A stretch of DNA of 64,000 nucleotides, taken from assembly GCA_910574455.1 (NCBI GenBank), contig CAJSYZ010000007.1, forward strand, positions 1,966,001-2,030,000, given 5' to 3'. Position 1 is the stretch's first letter, and each line of letters starts with the position of its first letter. Below are positions 45,701 through 57,007 of this stretch, piece after piece. This DNA is from Trichaptum fuscoviolaceum. Lineage: Eukaryota > Basidiomycota > Agaricomycetes > Hymenochaetales > Trichaptaceae. The position numbers and the translations under genes were made by a program. The notes beneath the pieces were generated by a model that did not search any database, was not told the origin of the DNA, and worked only from the letters and a program-made list of their open reading frames with translations.

Positions 45701-47813
45701 CGCGTTCCATTGTTTCGATTCGGATATCAAGACCAATAAGCTTTCGAAACTTCACATTATTCATATCGACGATATTCTTTAGCTCTTGTGACTTCGTCCT
45801 TAGATCCGCACGTTTAAGATCAAGCTTGGCTCTCGCATCGGCTTGCAAGCTCAAGTTCTTCAGCTCTGAATGCAAAGCTTCACGTTGCTCTTCAAGACTA
45901 CGCGCCTCGACAGTTATCTCCTGCACTTTCGCGTCATATTTAGCGTTAAGAATATTAGACCGGACTTTTTCCACACGACTCTTTCTCTCTTCGATATCGG
46001 AAACAATCGAAGCCAGGTCGAGACTAAGAGATTGCGACTGAATAAGATCAGACTCCGCCTTTGAAATTGAGCCTTGCAGCGTTGTCTACATGGCAGTTCA
46101 ATCAAGGAAACATTTCCAAATAGCGACTTATGCGTACGATTTGATTTTGCAGCGAGGCTCTCTGTTGTTTCAGCAACTCGTGCTCTGTTCGTAAGGCTGA
46201 TTCTTGATCATGGAACTCGGCTGTTTTCGCCTTTAGATCGCTCTATTGACACATAAGACAAAATAAAAACTTCTTGCAATTTCTTTTTGAAATTTACCTG
46301 TAAACTTTCCAATTCTCCCGCTGCTTTTTTCTGCATATCTTCTAGTAAAGCAAGGAAGCTAAGAATCTGCTGTCTGCCAAACGGCAAAGTTTCATAGCCT
46401 CGAATATGATGTGCGTCCGAGATCCTGCGTATCTCAGCATCTCGTTCGGCGATATCTTTCTCATGTTGCTTTTCGCGTTATGTTAGTAATAGAGTATCGG
46501 CATGAAACTTGAAAAAGAACCTTGATTTGAGCTTCTAGTCCACCTCGCTGCTGCTGAAGAGATAATTGTACATTTCGAGCAGCATCGAGTTCCTCCTGTA
46601 CCATCTGCTGGCGTCGTAGCTCCTGAGAGCGTTTTAACTTTGCTTGATCCTTATACTTCTCTGCATTTCGGACGCGCTCCTCGAGCTGTTCATCGGTCTC
46701 TGTCGCCTATTAGTAACATACACTGCGAATAGTGGTCGACGATACCGCACACACCTGACATTTCCTTCACAGTCTCCAGATCTTTCTCTAGTGATTCTTG
46801 TAGGCTATCCATCTGCTTTTGTTGGTGTTCCATTTCAACATATTTCTCTCTGAACTTAGTCGCGGAGTCATAAAATCGCTTGTTCTCCGCGATAAGCTGG
46901 TCGCATTCCTGTCTTAGTGTCTCATGTCGTGCTTCTTTGACAGTAATTGAAGATTGGAGATCATTTATACGGGCTCTCAGTTTGTCTGCATGACTCTTCT
47001 CCCTCGATAAAGACTCCAGTCTCTCTTTGTCCGCCTTCAAATCTGCGACTCGGTCCTTCCGGAGAGATTTAATTGCATCCAGAGCCTTTGTATACCTGTG
47101 TAAAAGGATTGTGGATTCATAAAGAGTTCTTATGTGTAAAGGATGAAATACCTGGTTGCCTCAAATATATCATCGAATTTCTTCTTCAGCGCCGCCGGCT
47201 CTGCGAGAGGCCAATACGAGTCTTCCTGGTGACAAAAAATGACATTCTCTAAAACCGCCTTTGACACACCGAGGAGGTGTGGTATCTCGCTGTCGATCTC
47301 CGCACATTTGGTAGAGATGGTTGCTCTCTAAAACCTTCTAAGCTTCAAGTTGGCACGAGATAGCTGGAAACGCACCTTTCCACCTCTATCTTGGTCACCA
47401 TCTGCAAGGGACAAGATGCTTTCCAACGTCTTCATAGTAAGAGCTCCGGTCTTTTTAACTGAAACAGATAGATTCCGAACAGCTAGCATCCGTTGTCCAT
47501 TCGCGGCGACGAACCGTAGCTTGACCTGCGCCTTCACTTCCTTCTCGTTCGCCATCTTCGGGTCGTGCACGAAGGCACCGCCGCGTGAGTTCGGTGGTTG
47601 ATCACCCGTCGTAGCATATTTCAGGCATTCAATGACAGTCTTCAATCTGATATGAGCTGACCGAGGAGTAGCTGGAAAGCAACCACTCACCGTCTTACCC
47701 GAACCATTATGTCCGACAATGACAGTAACGGGAGAGAAAAACTCAATTACTGCAATCTGCTTGTCATCGAAGGATCGAATGCCTCGAATGGCGAGCTTGT
47801 TGAGCGACGCCAT
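42725..47813 (-). CDS. RAD50: DNA double-strand-break repair ATPase RAD50
   Basis: ATG 47813, stop TAA at 42725-42727, about twenty exons. N-terminus [15 protein letters not shown], Walker [10 protein letters not shown]-loop region with [11 protein letters not shown]. Long coiled coils fill the middle (Glu/Lys/Gln-rich). The zinc hook reads [13 protein letters not shown] near 45200, giving the CxxC of two-Cys hook type. The C-terminus carries the signature [20 protein letters not shown], Walker [15 protein letters not shown] and D-loop, then [14 protein letters not shown] and ends [17 protein letters not shown]50 works with Mre11 and Nbs1/Xrs2 in end resection, telomere upkeep and checkpoint signalling in the nucleus. 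Exon edges in the coiled-coil part are approximate. Confidence 0.93.
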
Positions 47814-48058
47814 ACTAGACTTTCTCCAAGTTTAAGGAGAAGAAATGATTTCGACGTCTGCGCAACGCGTCGTCGCGTCTTACTATGTCGTAGCACGAAA
47901 CGCGTGACTTAGTGTGACGTATGGCGTGAAGGCTCGTTGAAGGTTCTAAGACGAAGGAAACTACTCTGTGAAAAACTCATTCGTCCATTCAATATATGTT
48001 CTGAGATACGGATAATCTCAAATCTCAACATGATGAAGGTATATTATACATGATAATA

Positions 48059-49219
48059 TCAATCGGTCTCCATTTGATCTCCAGAACCGGATCCTCCAGA
48101 CTCCTCGTTTTCACGGTGCGCTTGCTCTTGAACAGCGCGCAAAAAGGGCTCAACTCCAGTCCCAGCTTCCTCTGGCAGACCTAGCCCACGAACAAGACCT
48201 CCTAGAAGACCAGTGTGAAGTGCCTGATCAAAGTTACGCACGGCACTTTGGAATTGAGGGCTGGAAATAATTTGCTTTAGCGCTTCAGCTGAAGGTGGTG
48301 TTGGTAGATCTGAAGGCAAGTGCGGAAACAATGCTGGGATGAGTTCGGGATGGTTAGTGAAGAGAGGGTTAAGGTTTTCAGGAGTGAGGACGTCGCGAAG
48401 AGAAACGGCTAGACAACCATCAAGGTTAGTTATCGTGAATTAGACGTGAGAATAACGTATTGAACGAACTAGGTTGGGGTTGGATCGGCTCCGTAACCAT
48501 ATTCGAAACCAATTGACGAAGTTGTGTGAGCTGCTCTTCACTCAATGGAAGTGTGCTGCCCGACGATGACGAAGCGCTGTTACTTTGTGTCAGGCAACAT
48601 ACATCAAAGGAGGAATTGGCAAATTGACCTTTGTTGCGCATTGGATGTTGTAGGCGCCGTGGAGCTGCTGGACGCAGAATTCCAAACCAAATCCTCCTCC
48701 GAATTCTCCAATAAGCGGTTCACATTGTTAGCGAATTCTTCATCTCGAGCGGAAGACGCATCCTAACCGCAAAGCCATGGTAAATTCATAAGCAAGGATG
48801 TGATAGTGATTCTTTGGATTCTTACCTGCATCCAAAACTGCAGAGATAGAAATGAGCCGTGACATCGTTGTGAAAGGATCACTATACGTACAAAATGTCT
48901 CTGATTCGAAGAGGAGAACTTCAAGACATAAACTCTGCCTCCCGCAGCCTGTGTCACTTTAGAGAATGATGCATCTTGGGGGAAGAGTATGAGGTCCTAA
49001 ATGATCGAGAGTCAAATGGGTTTAGCGAATGTAGCTTGAGTTTTGGTCACAAACCTCCTCGACATTGCCAGTGGTTCTGTCTTGCCACCTAAAGTGCAAT
49101 AGCCCATCCTCACTGTGCAGCGAAATTGCTCCTTTCGCCGGAAGAGCATCCACAAAATTTGTGCCCTCTCGACGAGCGCAGCGCCCAGCCTTGAAAGCAA
49201 GCAAAGGTTCGGTGGTCAT
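48059..49219 (-). CDS. RPN13: Proteasomal ubiquitin receptor RPN13/ADRM1
   Basis: Start at ATG 49219 (MTTEPLLAFKAGRC); the frame extends upstream only through a non-ATG codon. Stop at 48059. N-terminal Pru domain: LLAFKAGR, VDALPAKGAISLHSEDGLLHFRW (W in strand 4), NVEE-DLILFPQDASF, then VYVLKFSSSNQRHFFWMQD, the usual Pru end. A disordered serine-rich linker precedes the C-terminal DEUBAD domain (LRDVLTPENLNPLF, ELIPALFPHLP, IISSPQFQSAVRNFDQALHTG). The tail ends GDQMETD. RPN13 docks ubiquitin chains and the deubiquitinase UCH37 on the 19S cap. The SCOC-like gene diverges from its start 266 bases away. Confidence 0.9.
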
Positions 49220-49485
49220 GATGGTTTTAACTTCCAACTTGAACGTCTGAGGACGCGTAATTGACGCGCTCTATAAAGTTAATAGGTTCCTTTTTACTTA
49301 AGTCCTTATTTGTGCATACACACTGTACCTAGATCTGTGTGACTTATTTACCGCATTTAGCCCCGAAGTAGCTTATCTCCTTAAGTTTCTGTAGTACGTA
49401 AGTAAGCGAAAAGCAACTTCAAGTTGAAGCCTGCACTGGCAGAGCAAGCACGCCTTTCCCTCACTGTCGCACAGCAAGTCTTACA

Positions 49486-49842
49486 ATGTTCGAGGAAGAT
49501 ATCTCAGCTTGGGGCACACCTAACAATGCAATGTCCGGGGATATTGTGAGCAATGCTATCAAGAAGGACCAAACCATCAAGTGAGTGCGGTGGTATCGTC
49601 GCAATGGCTCCTTATTGATCCCTCGTTCACCGGTAGAGAAATCTTAGCAGCACAGGAAGACTTGAGAGGTGATAATAGGAACGTCAAATACGTGCTCCTT
49701 GACTAACGTGCCGACTATCAACGTAGCTCTTCTCGCAAAAGTGCATTCTGTGCAAGGAGACATCGATAAGCTCACGTCAGGAAACGCTACTTTACAAATG
49801 TATATTGACAACCTCACGATGCAAATGGCAAAGAGGCGTTGA
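49486..49842 (+). CDS. SCOC-like short coiled-coil protein
   Basis: Small gene of three exons: ATG 49486, exon ends near 49580, a short exon 49636-49667 (EILAAQEDLR), last exon from about 49728, TGA 49840-49842. The protein is about 69 residues. Its C-terminal coiled coil LLAKVHSVQGDIDKLTSGNA and NATLQMYIDNLTMQMAKR matches the SCOCO family (short coiled-coil protein, Slo-like), which on Golgi and endosome membranes binds Arl1-type GTPases. The N-terminal 40 residues are acidic then variable (EDISAWGTPNN). The reading is confident because both introns join in phase and end at the expected -MAKR type terminus. Confidence 0.8.
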
Positions 49843-51609
49843 GACAGCCCTTCTTGTACCACTACCGCGGCTCTGCTCTAGTCCATCGTGTACTAGCCTC
49901 TTCCTTGCCATCGATAGGTCGACTCAGAGACAAGTCTATCGTAGCCTTTCAAGCCAGAGGTCTCGGGAGACCAATACCCTTCCGGGTCAACGTCTTCGAG
50001 CCATGCAAGTCTCGAAGATCCACCTGCAAAGGTGTTCCATGTGGACTATCGACTTGTTGGACATAGATACCTCAGTTGCGCCCGGCATTGAGAGTAAATA
50101 TCATCGTTGGCATGCGCTCGCTCCGATATTTCCATGACATCGTAGCTCGTACGTTCTTCCCTCTTTTCTATCAATGAATGATATGGTGTGTTTCTTAAAA
50201 TAGCGCTAACTTGCGGTAAGCGAATCTATTTGCAACTACGTACCATGCAAGGTGATAACAGACACCAATCAACATTGCAGCTAATACAACCATCCGCTAT
50301 TGACGAGCATATGGAAGCATCGAATCTGTTATGGCGCTCTTTGGATAGCGCAGTCTGTATGCCCGCGTTTCTACTCTCCGTTCATTAAGGCCCTGTCTGT
50401 TCACATGGATTTAGCTCAGGTTCATCCAGTGCTGGCGTGATGATGCTCAAGCGGAGCAGATACATGAATACAATCATCCAGGGCGGAGCGATCACATACG
50501 ACTTGCATTATACATGATGATGCAACAGCCATCCCTCTCCTTGACGCCATTGTCTTTGCTTATCGGACGATGAACTAAACCGATGCAAATCAGACCGACT
50601 GTGTCACAATGGGGGATTCTGGTCGAGGCTGTTTTTCGGACTCCTTTCGCCGCTCAATTAACAATTAACAACGCTCTCAGCTGCACGGTTTCACCTTGAA
50701 AGTCCTGCTGTTCCGATCTGCATATCTTATCTAGGCTGGGCGAAATAGACTTAAGCGTTATCCTCTTACTCCTTCCTTCTATACCCGCAACTGTCCGTCC
50801 TAACATTACCACTCGCGCTGAGCACAAGGCAGCAGATAAATACAGGCATATATTGGATTTCGGTGAGCTGCATGGTGATTCAACATGCCTTTGAACGTTC
50901 TTCATGGAACTAGCTATCCTTGGCATGTGCTTTACCTTCCGATGCATGTGGCCTATCCTCTTCCGCACCTGCAATCATGGATGGCGACTTTGTACCTCGA
51001 TTAGACTGTCACGGACCCGTACGCCGTGAAAGAGCACTAGTTATGTATCATGCGTGCTCAGCTTTGGTTCTCGATTCGAAAGACCTGGCGAGCCGATTGT
51101 AGAAGTCTTTTGACTGTGAGTCTTGAGTCTAAGTAGCCTTGAGGCCAGGCTTTAATAAATCACAGTATATTACAGTGAAGGGTGCTACAGCGACAGTTCG
51201 AACCTTATATTTGTACGTCATTTGGATATTGATATTAGTACATGGTGTCAAGCATCTCCCGTGCAAACATAGTACATATATGTCAAGGCTGTATTCGAAG
51301 TTTCGGAGTTTCCTCGACTAAACACTTTCGGGAATTCATTGAAAACAGCTCAGAAATATCCATAAGTAAAAGTGTATTTGTTGATATCTAGGTGTCGAAT
51401 TTACTTCTAAATGACCTCAAGATTATAGAAGGACTTGGTATGCGTAACCGCAGCTTGCAGTGAGCGCAGAAAGTTCGGCTGTAGTCGGGATTGATGACCA
51501 CCAGCGAGTGGCTTATGTCATGCCAGTGCACTCTCACTATCTTCTCGGACAACAACTTCAACTACTATCCTTTGAGCTACCTTGCGCATTCTGGGACGGC
51601 GTGCATGCT
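49843..51609. other. Intergenic stretch, no gene seen
   Basis: About 1.7 kb without supportable coding sequence between the SCOC-like and Pet127-like genes. Frames begin at random and have no family. This is the largest gene-free gap in the core region. It may hide a noncoding RNA or a very degenerate gene, but I see no sign of either. Confidence 0.4.
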
Positions 51610-54600
51610 ATGCTCGTTGCCGCCAATGCATCCCCTGCAATAATTCCTTTCTTACGAGTAACCTCTTTCTCTGCTTTACATCACTCAAGATCCCGAGTAC
51701 TTCCTTCTCCAACCTCTGCTTGTCGATGGAGCTCTACAATATCAAGTCCGCGCGAAGAAGTTCAAGAAGTCAGCAACTCTTTTGCTGTGGGTGAATCGCT
51801 TCGTAAGAAACAAGATGGGGACAATGGGCTACCTAAATCTGTGAAGAAAAGTACCAGCCCAGCAGCCGTCTCCTCAGGTTTGGACAGTTCGTCGGACCCC
51901 TCAGGAGGAGAAGGACCTAAAGGCAAGAAGGCAAAAAGTCATTTCGCGTCTCATTTCGATTTAAATGATGCAAGAGTCAAGTATCCCAAGAAAAAAAGGA
52001 AGACAACACAATTGGCTCGGGACGACGAAGGCCGGCCATATTCTAAGCCTGCACTGGGAGCGCATAATGAGGTCCACTTGCTGAAACGTAGCATAAACGA
52101 AGGTGATAGGCCTGCCACTGTGCTCAAGAAGCGGAAGAAGAGCAGGCCTGATGTGGATGCACAGACGATAAAGGAATTGATAAAGGTGGATGGTTGGCAA
52201 CTGGACAATTGGAGGGATGAGTGGAAAATGGAGCGTAAGTTCAATGTATGTTTTCTTTAGCTATCTTAACTCATCATCCAATTTCCTCATTGTCGTTGCT
52301 ACAGAATTAGCATCCAATACTATAGACGCTCAGCCTTTCAGACCTCCACACGTCCGAACGAACCTTCCTTCGTATACTCGTCGCGTCGAAGGCTTGCTCG
52401 AGCCGTCTCAGAATGACGTACTGCAAGGTTCGCGCTCATTCATAGAAATAAAAAAATAACTCATATCCCAGAGCAGAGATCGAGCCTCCGTCAGGGCGTA
52501 GCCCTATTGCTTGTCTCGCTCACGGACTCGATCGAACTCTATTTAAGTAAGTTCATGGTACTCATTTGTGCTTAGGCAGGGTTTCTCACTTCTTTTTTGT
52601 ACTTTAACTGGATAAAGTCCCGGGGTACACTGGGTTCAGGACCCTAGATCTCGCGTGTACAATTTTCCACCGTCCATTCAGTCCATTCCTGATATCAGTG
52701 ACTTTGCTTTTGATCGCCTGACTCCATTTATAAAGAGTTCGCGAGACAAGGTTGCTTTTGAAGTCTAAGTCTTTTGTTATATTGTGCTTATCTGTTCTTT
52801 CTCTTAGACCATGTATGATATGACTATCTCGGAGGGAAAGCGATTCGCAGGCTCGACTTCCTCACTCAGCGGACTGTTGAGTCATATCTACTTTTTGATC
52901 TCTCAGGATCATCAAGTAGATACTAGCACACTGAGCAAAGCCTTCGCAAAAACGGTGACATAATATTATTGCTCTCTGACCTCATGTTAATGATAGCTTC
53001 TATATATTCAGCTTACCACTTTCACTCCCGGTCAACGTATTCCGGCATCGGTAGTTTTCAACCATCGAGATGGCGTCTACTTGATAGATTCGGACAGTAC
53101 GGATAATGATGACTCACGATGGAATGTCTTGACTTATATGGTGAGTTCAATGAATGCGTGATTACATTGAATTGCTTGACAACTGTTTCATTCATTGATA
53201 TCCAAAGGGAACGATGCTGGAAAAGTATCTGACTATGTCGAGTGATGACTTCAAGCTTCTCCTCCATTCATCTGGGTCAAGTGAGACCGAGAAGAAGGTC
53301 GAGGCATACAGATATTCGAAAGTGCGTATTGTCTGCTCGAGCATCATGCTGTCTTACGATGTAATCTTTATGTAGTCAAATTCTTTCGTCATGCGGTCTC
53401 AACTAGATTGCTACGACTCGCGTCTACCAGGAACTGGTGTCTTTGACATTAAAACGCGTGCGGCTTTACCTATACGGCTGGACAACCTGAACTTCCGGGT
53501 AAGGCAATATCTATGCATTGAACATAAAGTTGCTCAACGGCATCTAGGAGAACTCTGGATATTTGATTAAAACCTTACACGGTCCATTGGAAAGCTTTGA
53601 GAAGGAATACTATGACCTTATTCGTTCGGCTTTTCTTAAGTACAGGTGGGTACCCTTAAACCGTCTTTGTCGACGACAATTCTTCATCTCTTTCTAGTTT
53701 CCAAGCACGTATTGGGAATATGGATGGGGTTTTTGTTGCCTATCATAATACAGCTCGCATGTTTGGTTTCCAGTACGTTCCATTGGAGGAAATGGATGAG
53801 AGGTTATTTGGCGCAAAGGACAGAGGATGGCGTGTTTTTGAGAAGTGCGTTGGAATGTTGGAGCTCATCGCGCAAGAAATTGTAGATTGTTTTCCGGGAA
53901 AAGTCCGTTTCCTTCATACATCATGCTATAGCGGTACTTATGCGAATCTCATAGACGGTGACATGTCTCGCGGAGACTTTGGAAAACACAAATATACTGA
54001 GGATTTGGGTTCAGCCAGTTGAGACCGAAACCAACGACGATTCGCTTCCACAGATCTCAACTGATCAATCGAGGCCGATGATCCAATTAGATGTCCTCGC
54101 AGACAGCTATATCGACGGGACTCAAGTCGGTGGTCAGGTGGCAGTGAATTCAAGTGACAAGCCCTGTAAGTGACCATGTTTGGCATGTAAAATCCCATCT
54201 AAACCGCAGCTTAGGGACCATTCACTGGTCTATTTCTCGGTCATCTCTTTCCGGTCAAGCGATTCGTCGTAACTTCGAAAGTGCAAAGGGACGAAAATTC
54301 CGTCCCTACCTTTTCCCGACTGGCGTTGATTCGGAGAACGTGGAGGATTTTATGCAAAATATTGGCTTTGGCCAAGGGAACGACATTCCTGACATCGAGT
54401 CATTTGTCAAGGCCGGAAAGAATATTGAGCTGCTTCGCGAATTGTCCCGAGCTGGTCTTGCTGAAACAGAGCGTAGAGCGCAAGAGGAGAAGTTCCTAAC
54501 AAAATCGATTTGGCAACAGCCCGGATACTCAGACAGCGAGTTAGCGACGCTTGGAATCACTGTGGCGACAGATAAGGATGTAGCAGGGATCGATGGTGAA

Positions 54601-54651
54601 CCATCAACATCTAAGTATGAGAATACCTTACATACTACTCAAAGTACTTAA
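51610..54651 (+). CDS. PET127: Pet127-like mitochondrial RNA-processing protein
   Basis: Start chosen at ATG 51610, where MLVAANASPAIIPFLRV continues into RSRVLPSPTSACRWSS, an Arg/Ser-rich presequence. The frame is open upstream, with an earlier ATG at 51520. Stop TAA at 54649-54651. A Lys-rich disordered region (KYPKKKRKT, KKRKKSRPD) is followed by the Pet127 domain: RTNLPSYTRRVEGLLEP, EIEPPSGRSPIACLAHGLDR, PGVHWVQDPRSRVYNF, SGLLSHIYFLIS, FNHRDGVYLIDSDS, MGTMLEKYLTM, QLDCYDSRLPGTGVFDIKTRA and FQARIGNMDGVFVAYHNTA. Family work places it in the PD-(D/E)XK fold. The yeast protein acts in 5' processing and turnover of mitochondrial RNAs. The acidic residues in LPGTGVFDIKT are plausible active-site positions. 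Confidence 0.87.
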
Positions 54652-54704
54652 TTGGCCGTATAATTACAAGATCGGGTTCTATTAATTTCCGGTTGTCCTA
54701 ATCA

Positions 54705-56840
54705 TCAATCTCCTGCAACCTTCTGCCCAAGCTGGACAACCGCATCACCCTCCTGTTCTGTATCGACATCATCCTCGACTTCCTCATCATGTACGACTTC
54801 CCTCTCCTCCTCATCTCTTATGAGCTCGTCGCGCATGTGCTCGACCTCCCGATCCACCTTAGGCGTGACACTTTCCACGCCAGCGGCCTCTGCAAGGGAG
54901 ACGCGCGCACGATGTGGTGACAAATGTGCAGCACGACGTGCTGGACGTTTGAGCCTGCGACGAGCAACCATGACAGGCACAGAACATTTCTAAAAGCAGT
55001 CAACAACCTGTTCGAGAGCAAAGGTAAAACAAACTTACTTGAACTAGATAGTGGGAAGTTGAGCCAAGTAAAATACTGCATTTTCATTAGTATGAGCCAA
55101 AACTCTGAAGCAAAAAACACATACCCCTTGATTTCTCCAAGTCCGCGAGAGCCGACGATTAGCATCGTCGGTGAGAAATGGTCAACGATATCTGAACAAT
55201 CAGAGTGAGTGAAGTAAAGAGTAACTACATGAATAAAGTAACCTAGCAACATGTGCCGACTGTTCTTTGCGTGCCACGCCTGGCAAGCTACAGTAACATG
55301 CAGCTTTGTGCGCTGAAGTAGACCAATGACCTGTCGAACGAGAATATACGCGAGTGTTTGTCGCTATGCAAAGAATGTGGTCAAAAACGACAGACTTTGA
55401 GAATTCGCAAAAAACACTCACCTCTTGTTGGTTGCGAAGCTTCGATACCCGGTCCGTAGGGTTAAGATGAGGAGGATCGACTGTAAGAGCGTGTCAAGGA
55501 GAGTTGGAAGAAATACTACCGCATTTTTGATCGCACCTTTGGATTCAGTCTCGTTCACGGATACAATGATCCTAAAGTCCACTTGAGAATAAACACAGAG
55601 GAAGTCTAAACTAGGCTTACATCTCGTCACCGTCCCTCAAAACAGTACCTATACCCCATTCTACAGCGTAACGACTTTCGTCGCTCAAGTCACTGGCAAC
55701 AACATAACGCTTAGGACGTCGACCGTTTAGTTCCAAAGCGTCAGCCGGGTCTCCTTGCGTGAGTGTGATCGTGCACCGATCACGCTGGAATACTGGTCGG
55801 CTTGTGGTGATGGGAAGTGAGACGTGCCGGGTCGATTTGCGGCGACGAGGATTTCTACTACCAGAGTTGAGCGTTGAGGGGAAGTATGGTTCGGGAGGGA
55901 CAACAATGTTAACACCTTCGCCAAGAGGATCTGGTGCATCCACTAGATCGGGTTCCATAGTTGCCGGAGGAACGAGAGAGTTCTTCTCGGTGTTGCGCTC
56001 TGTGATGGAATCAAAATTGTCGTTATCGCTCCATGACTCCTCTGAGTCACCATCGTCCTCATCTTCCTCGCCTGAATCATCATCCGACAGAGCAGAAGAT
56101 TGAGAAAAAGCATTACGAGGCCGGATGTTATTGCGCGACGATCCTTCAACATCAGACTCTACGTCAGACTGAGATAGTTTGAGAGCTTCAACAGAAGGCG
56201 AGGGATCGCGCGCACGAGAGCGCTTTCGACTGAAGGGGGACATGCTCCGTGCACGGCTCATAGATGAGGACTCGACATCACTGGATTTCTCTGTCATCAC
56301 AGATGATGATCTTGGCTTATCTTCCTCCTGTCGCCTTGATCGTCCGCGTTCTCTATCTTCACCACCGCCACGAGACAGTGACAAGGCGGAAAGGCCAGGG
56401 ATCATGGCACTCAAAGATTTCCTTCCAAACGAGCTGGATTGTCGGGGTTGCTGTTGTGGCTCCGGTGGTACAGCTGAAGCCGAGTGTGTGCGTTCGAGCG
56501 CGTTACGGATGATCTGTGAAGCTTCCAGATCCAGTTGTTTCTTCGTTAGCGAGCTGGTGCTCGAACGACGACTTGGTACTGCCGGTCGTTCGGAGGTGGT
56601 GGGAGGCGATGTACCACTCAGAAGTGAGCTTGATGATCTCGAGTATGGGAGGCCTCCTCCCAAGGGTGAATGTGTTGATGGTGCAGACGACAAAGACTGG
56701 TAGTCGGTAACCTCTATGCCCTCTGGCGGACTGACAAGTGTCGACTGAGTATCCTTGTCTCTCGAACTATATTTTCCCTTCCAGCTTAGTCTCTTTGATG
56801 ACGATGAAGAGGATGAAGTCTGCGGTTTGTCGCTGCTCAT
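54705..56840 (-). CDS. Universal stress protein (UspA) domain protein with long disordered N-terminus
   Basis: ATG 56840, stop 54705. The first 390 residues are Ser/Asp/Glu/Arg-rich and disordered (SSSSKRLSWKGKYSS; SALSDDDSGEEDEDD). The USP domain follows from RRPKRYVVASDLSDESRYAVEWGIGTVLRDGDEM, continuing IIVSVNE, LAYILVRQ-IGLLQRTKLHVTV, LIVGSRGLGEIKG and, after introns, YLVQ-KCSVPVMVARRRLKR. G-S-R-G-L-G-E-I-K-G fits the ATP-binding motif of the ATP-binding USP class. The C-terminal tail is acidic (VHDEEVEDDVDTEQEGD). Roles in stress signalling are known for the domain only. The start is divergent from the oligopeptidase. Confidence 0.82.
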
Positions 56841-57007
56841 AGAGGACGAGGAACGGCGGCGGCTTCAACGACGATGAGGACGAGAGCAAGATGCACCGGG
56901 TAATAGACGCCCACATCATCTGCAGTTCTTCCGGCAATCTCCGACGACCCGCCCGCTCCCGCAGCTCGGTATCGTTCGCCCAGTGCACTGTCGATGCATC
57001 CAGGTTG

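Noticed and set aside
49843..51440. Several 60-110-residue frames in the gap after the SCOC-like gene
   Set aside because: None continue across plausible introns or show a conserved motif. Treated as noise.
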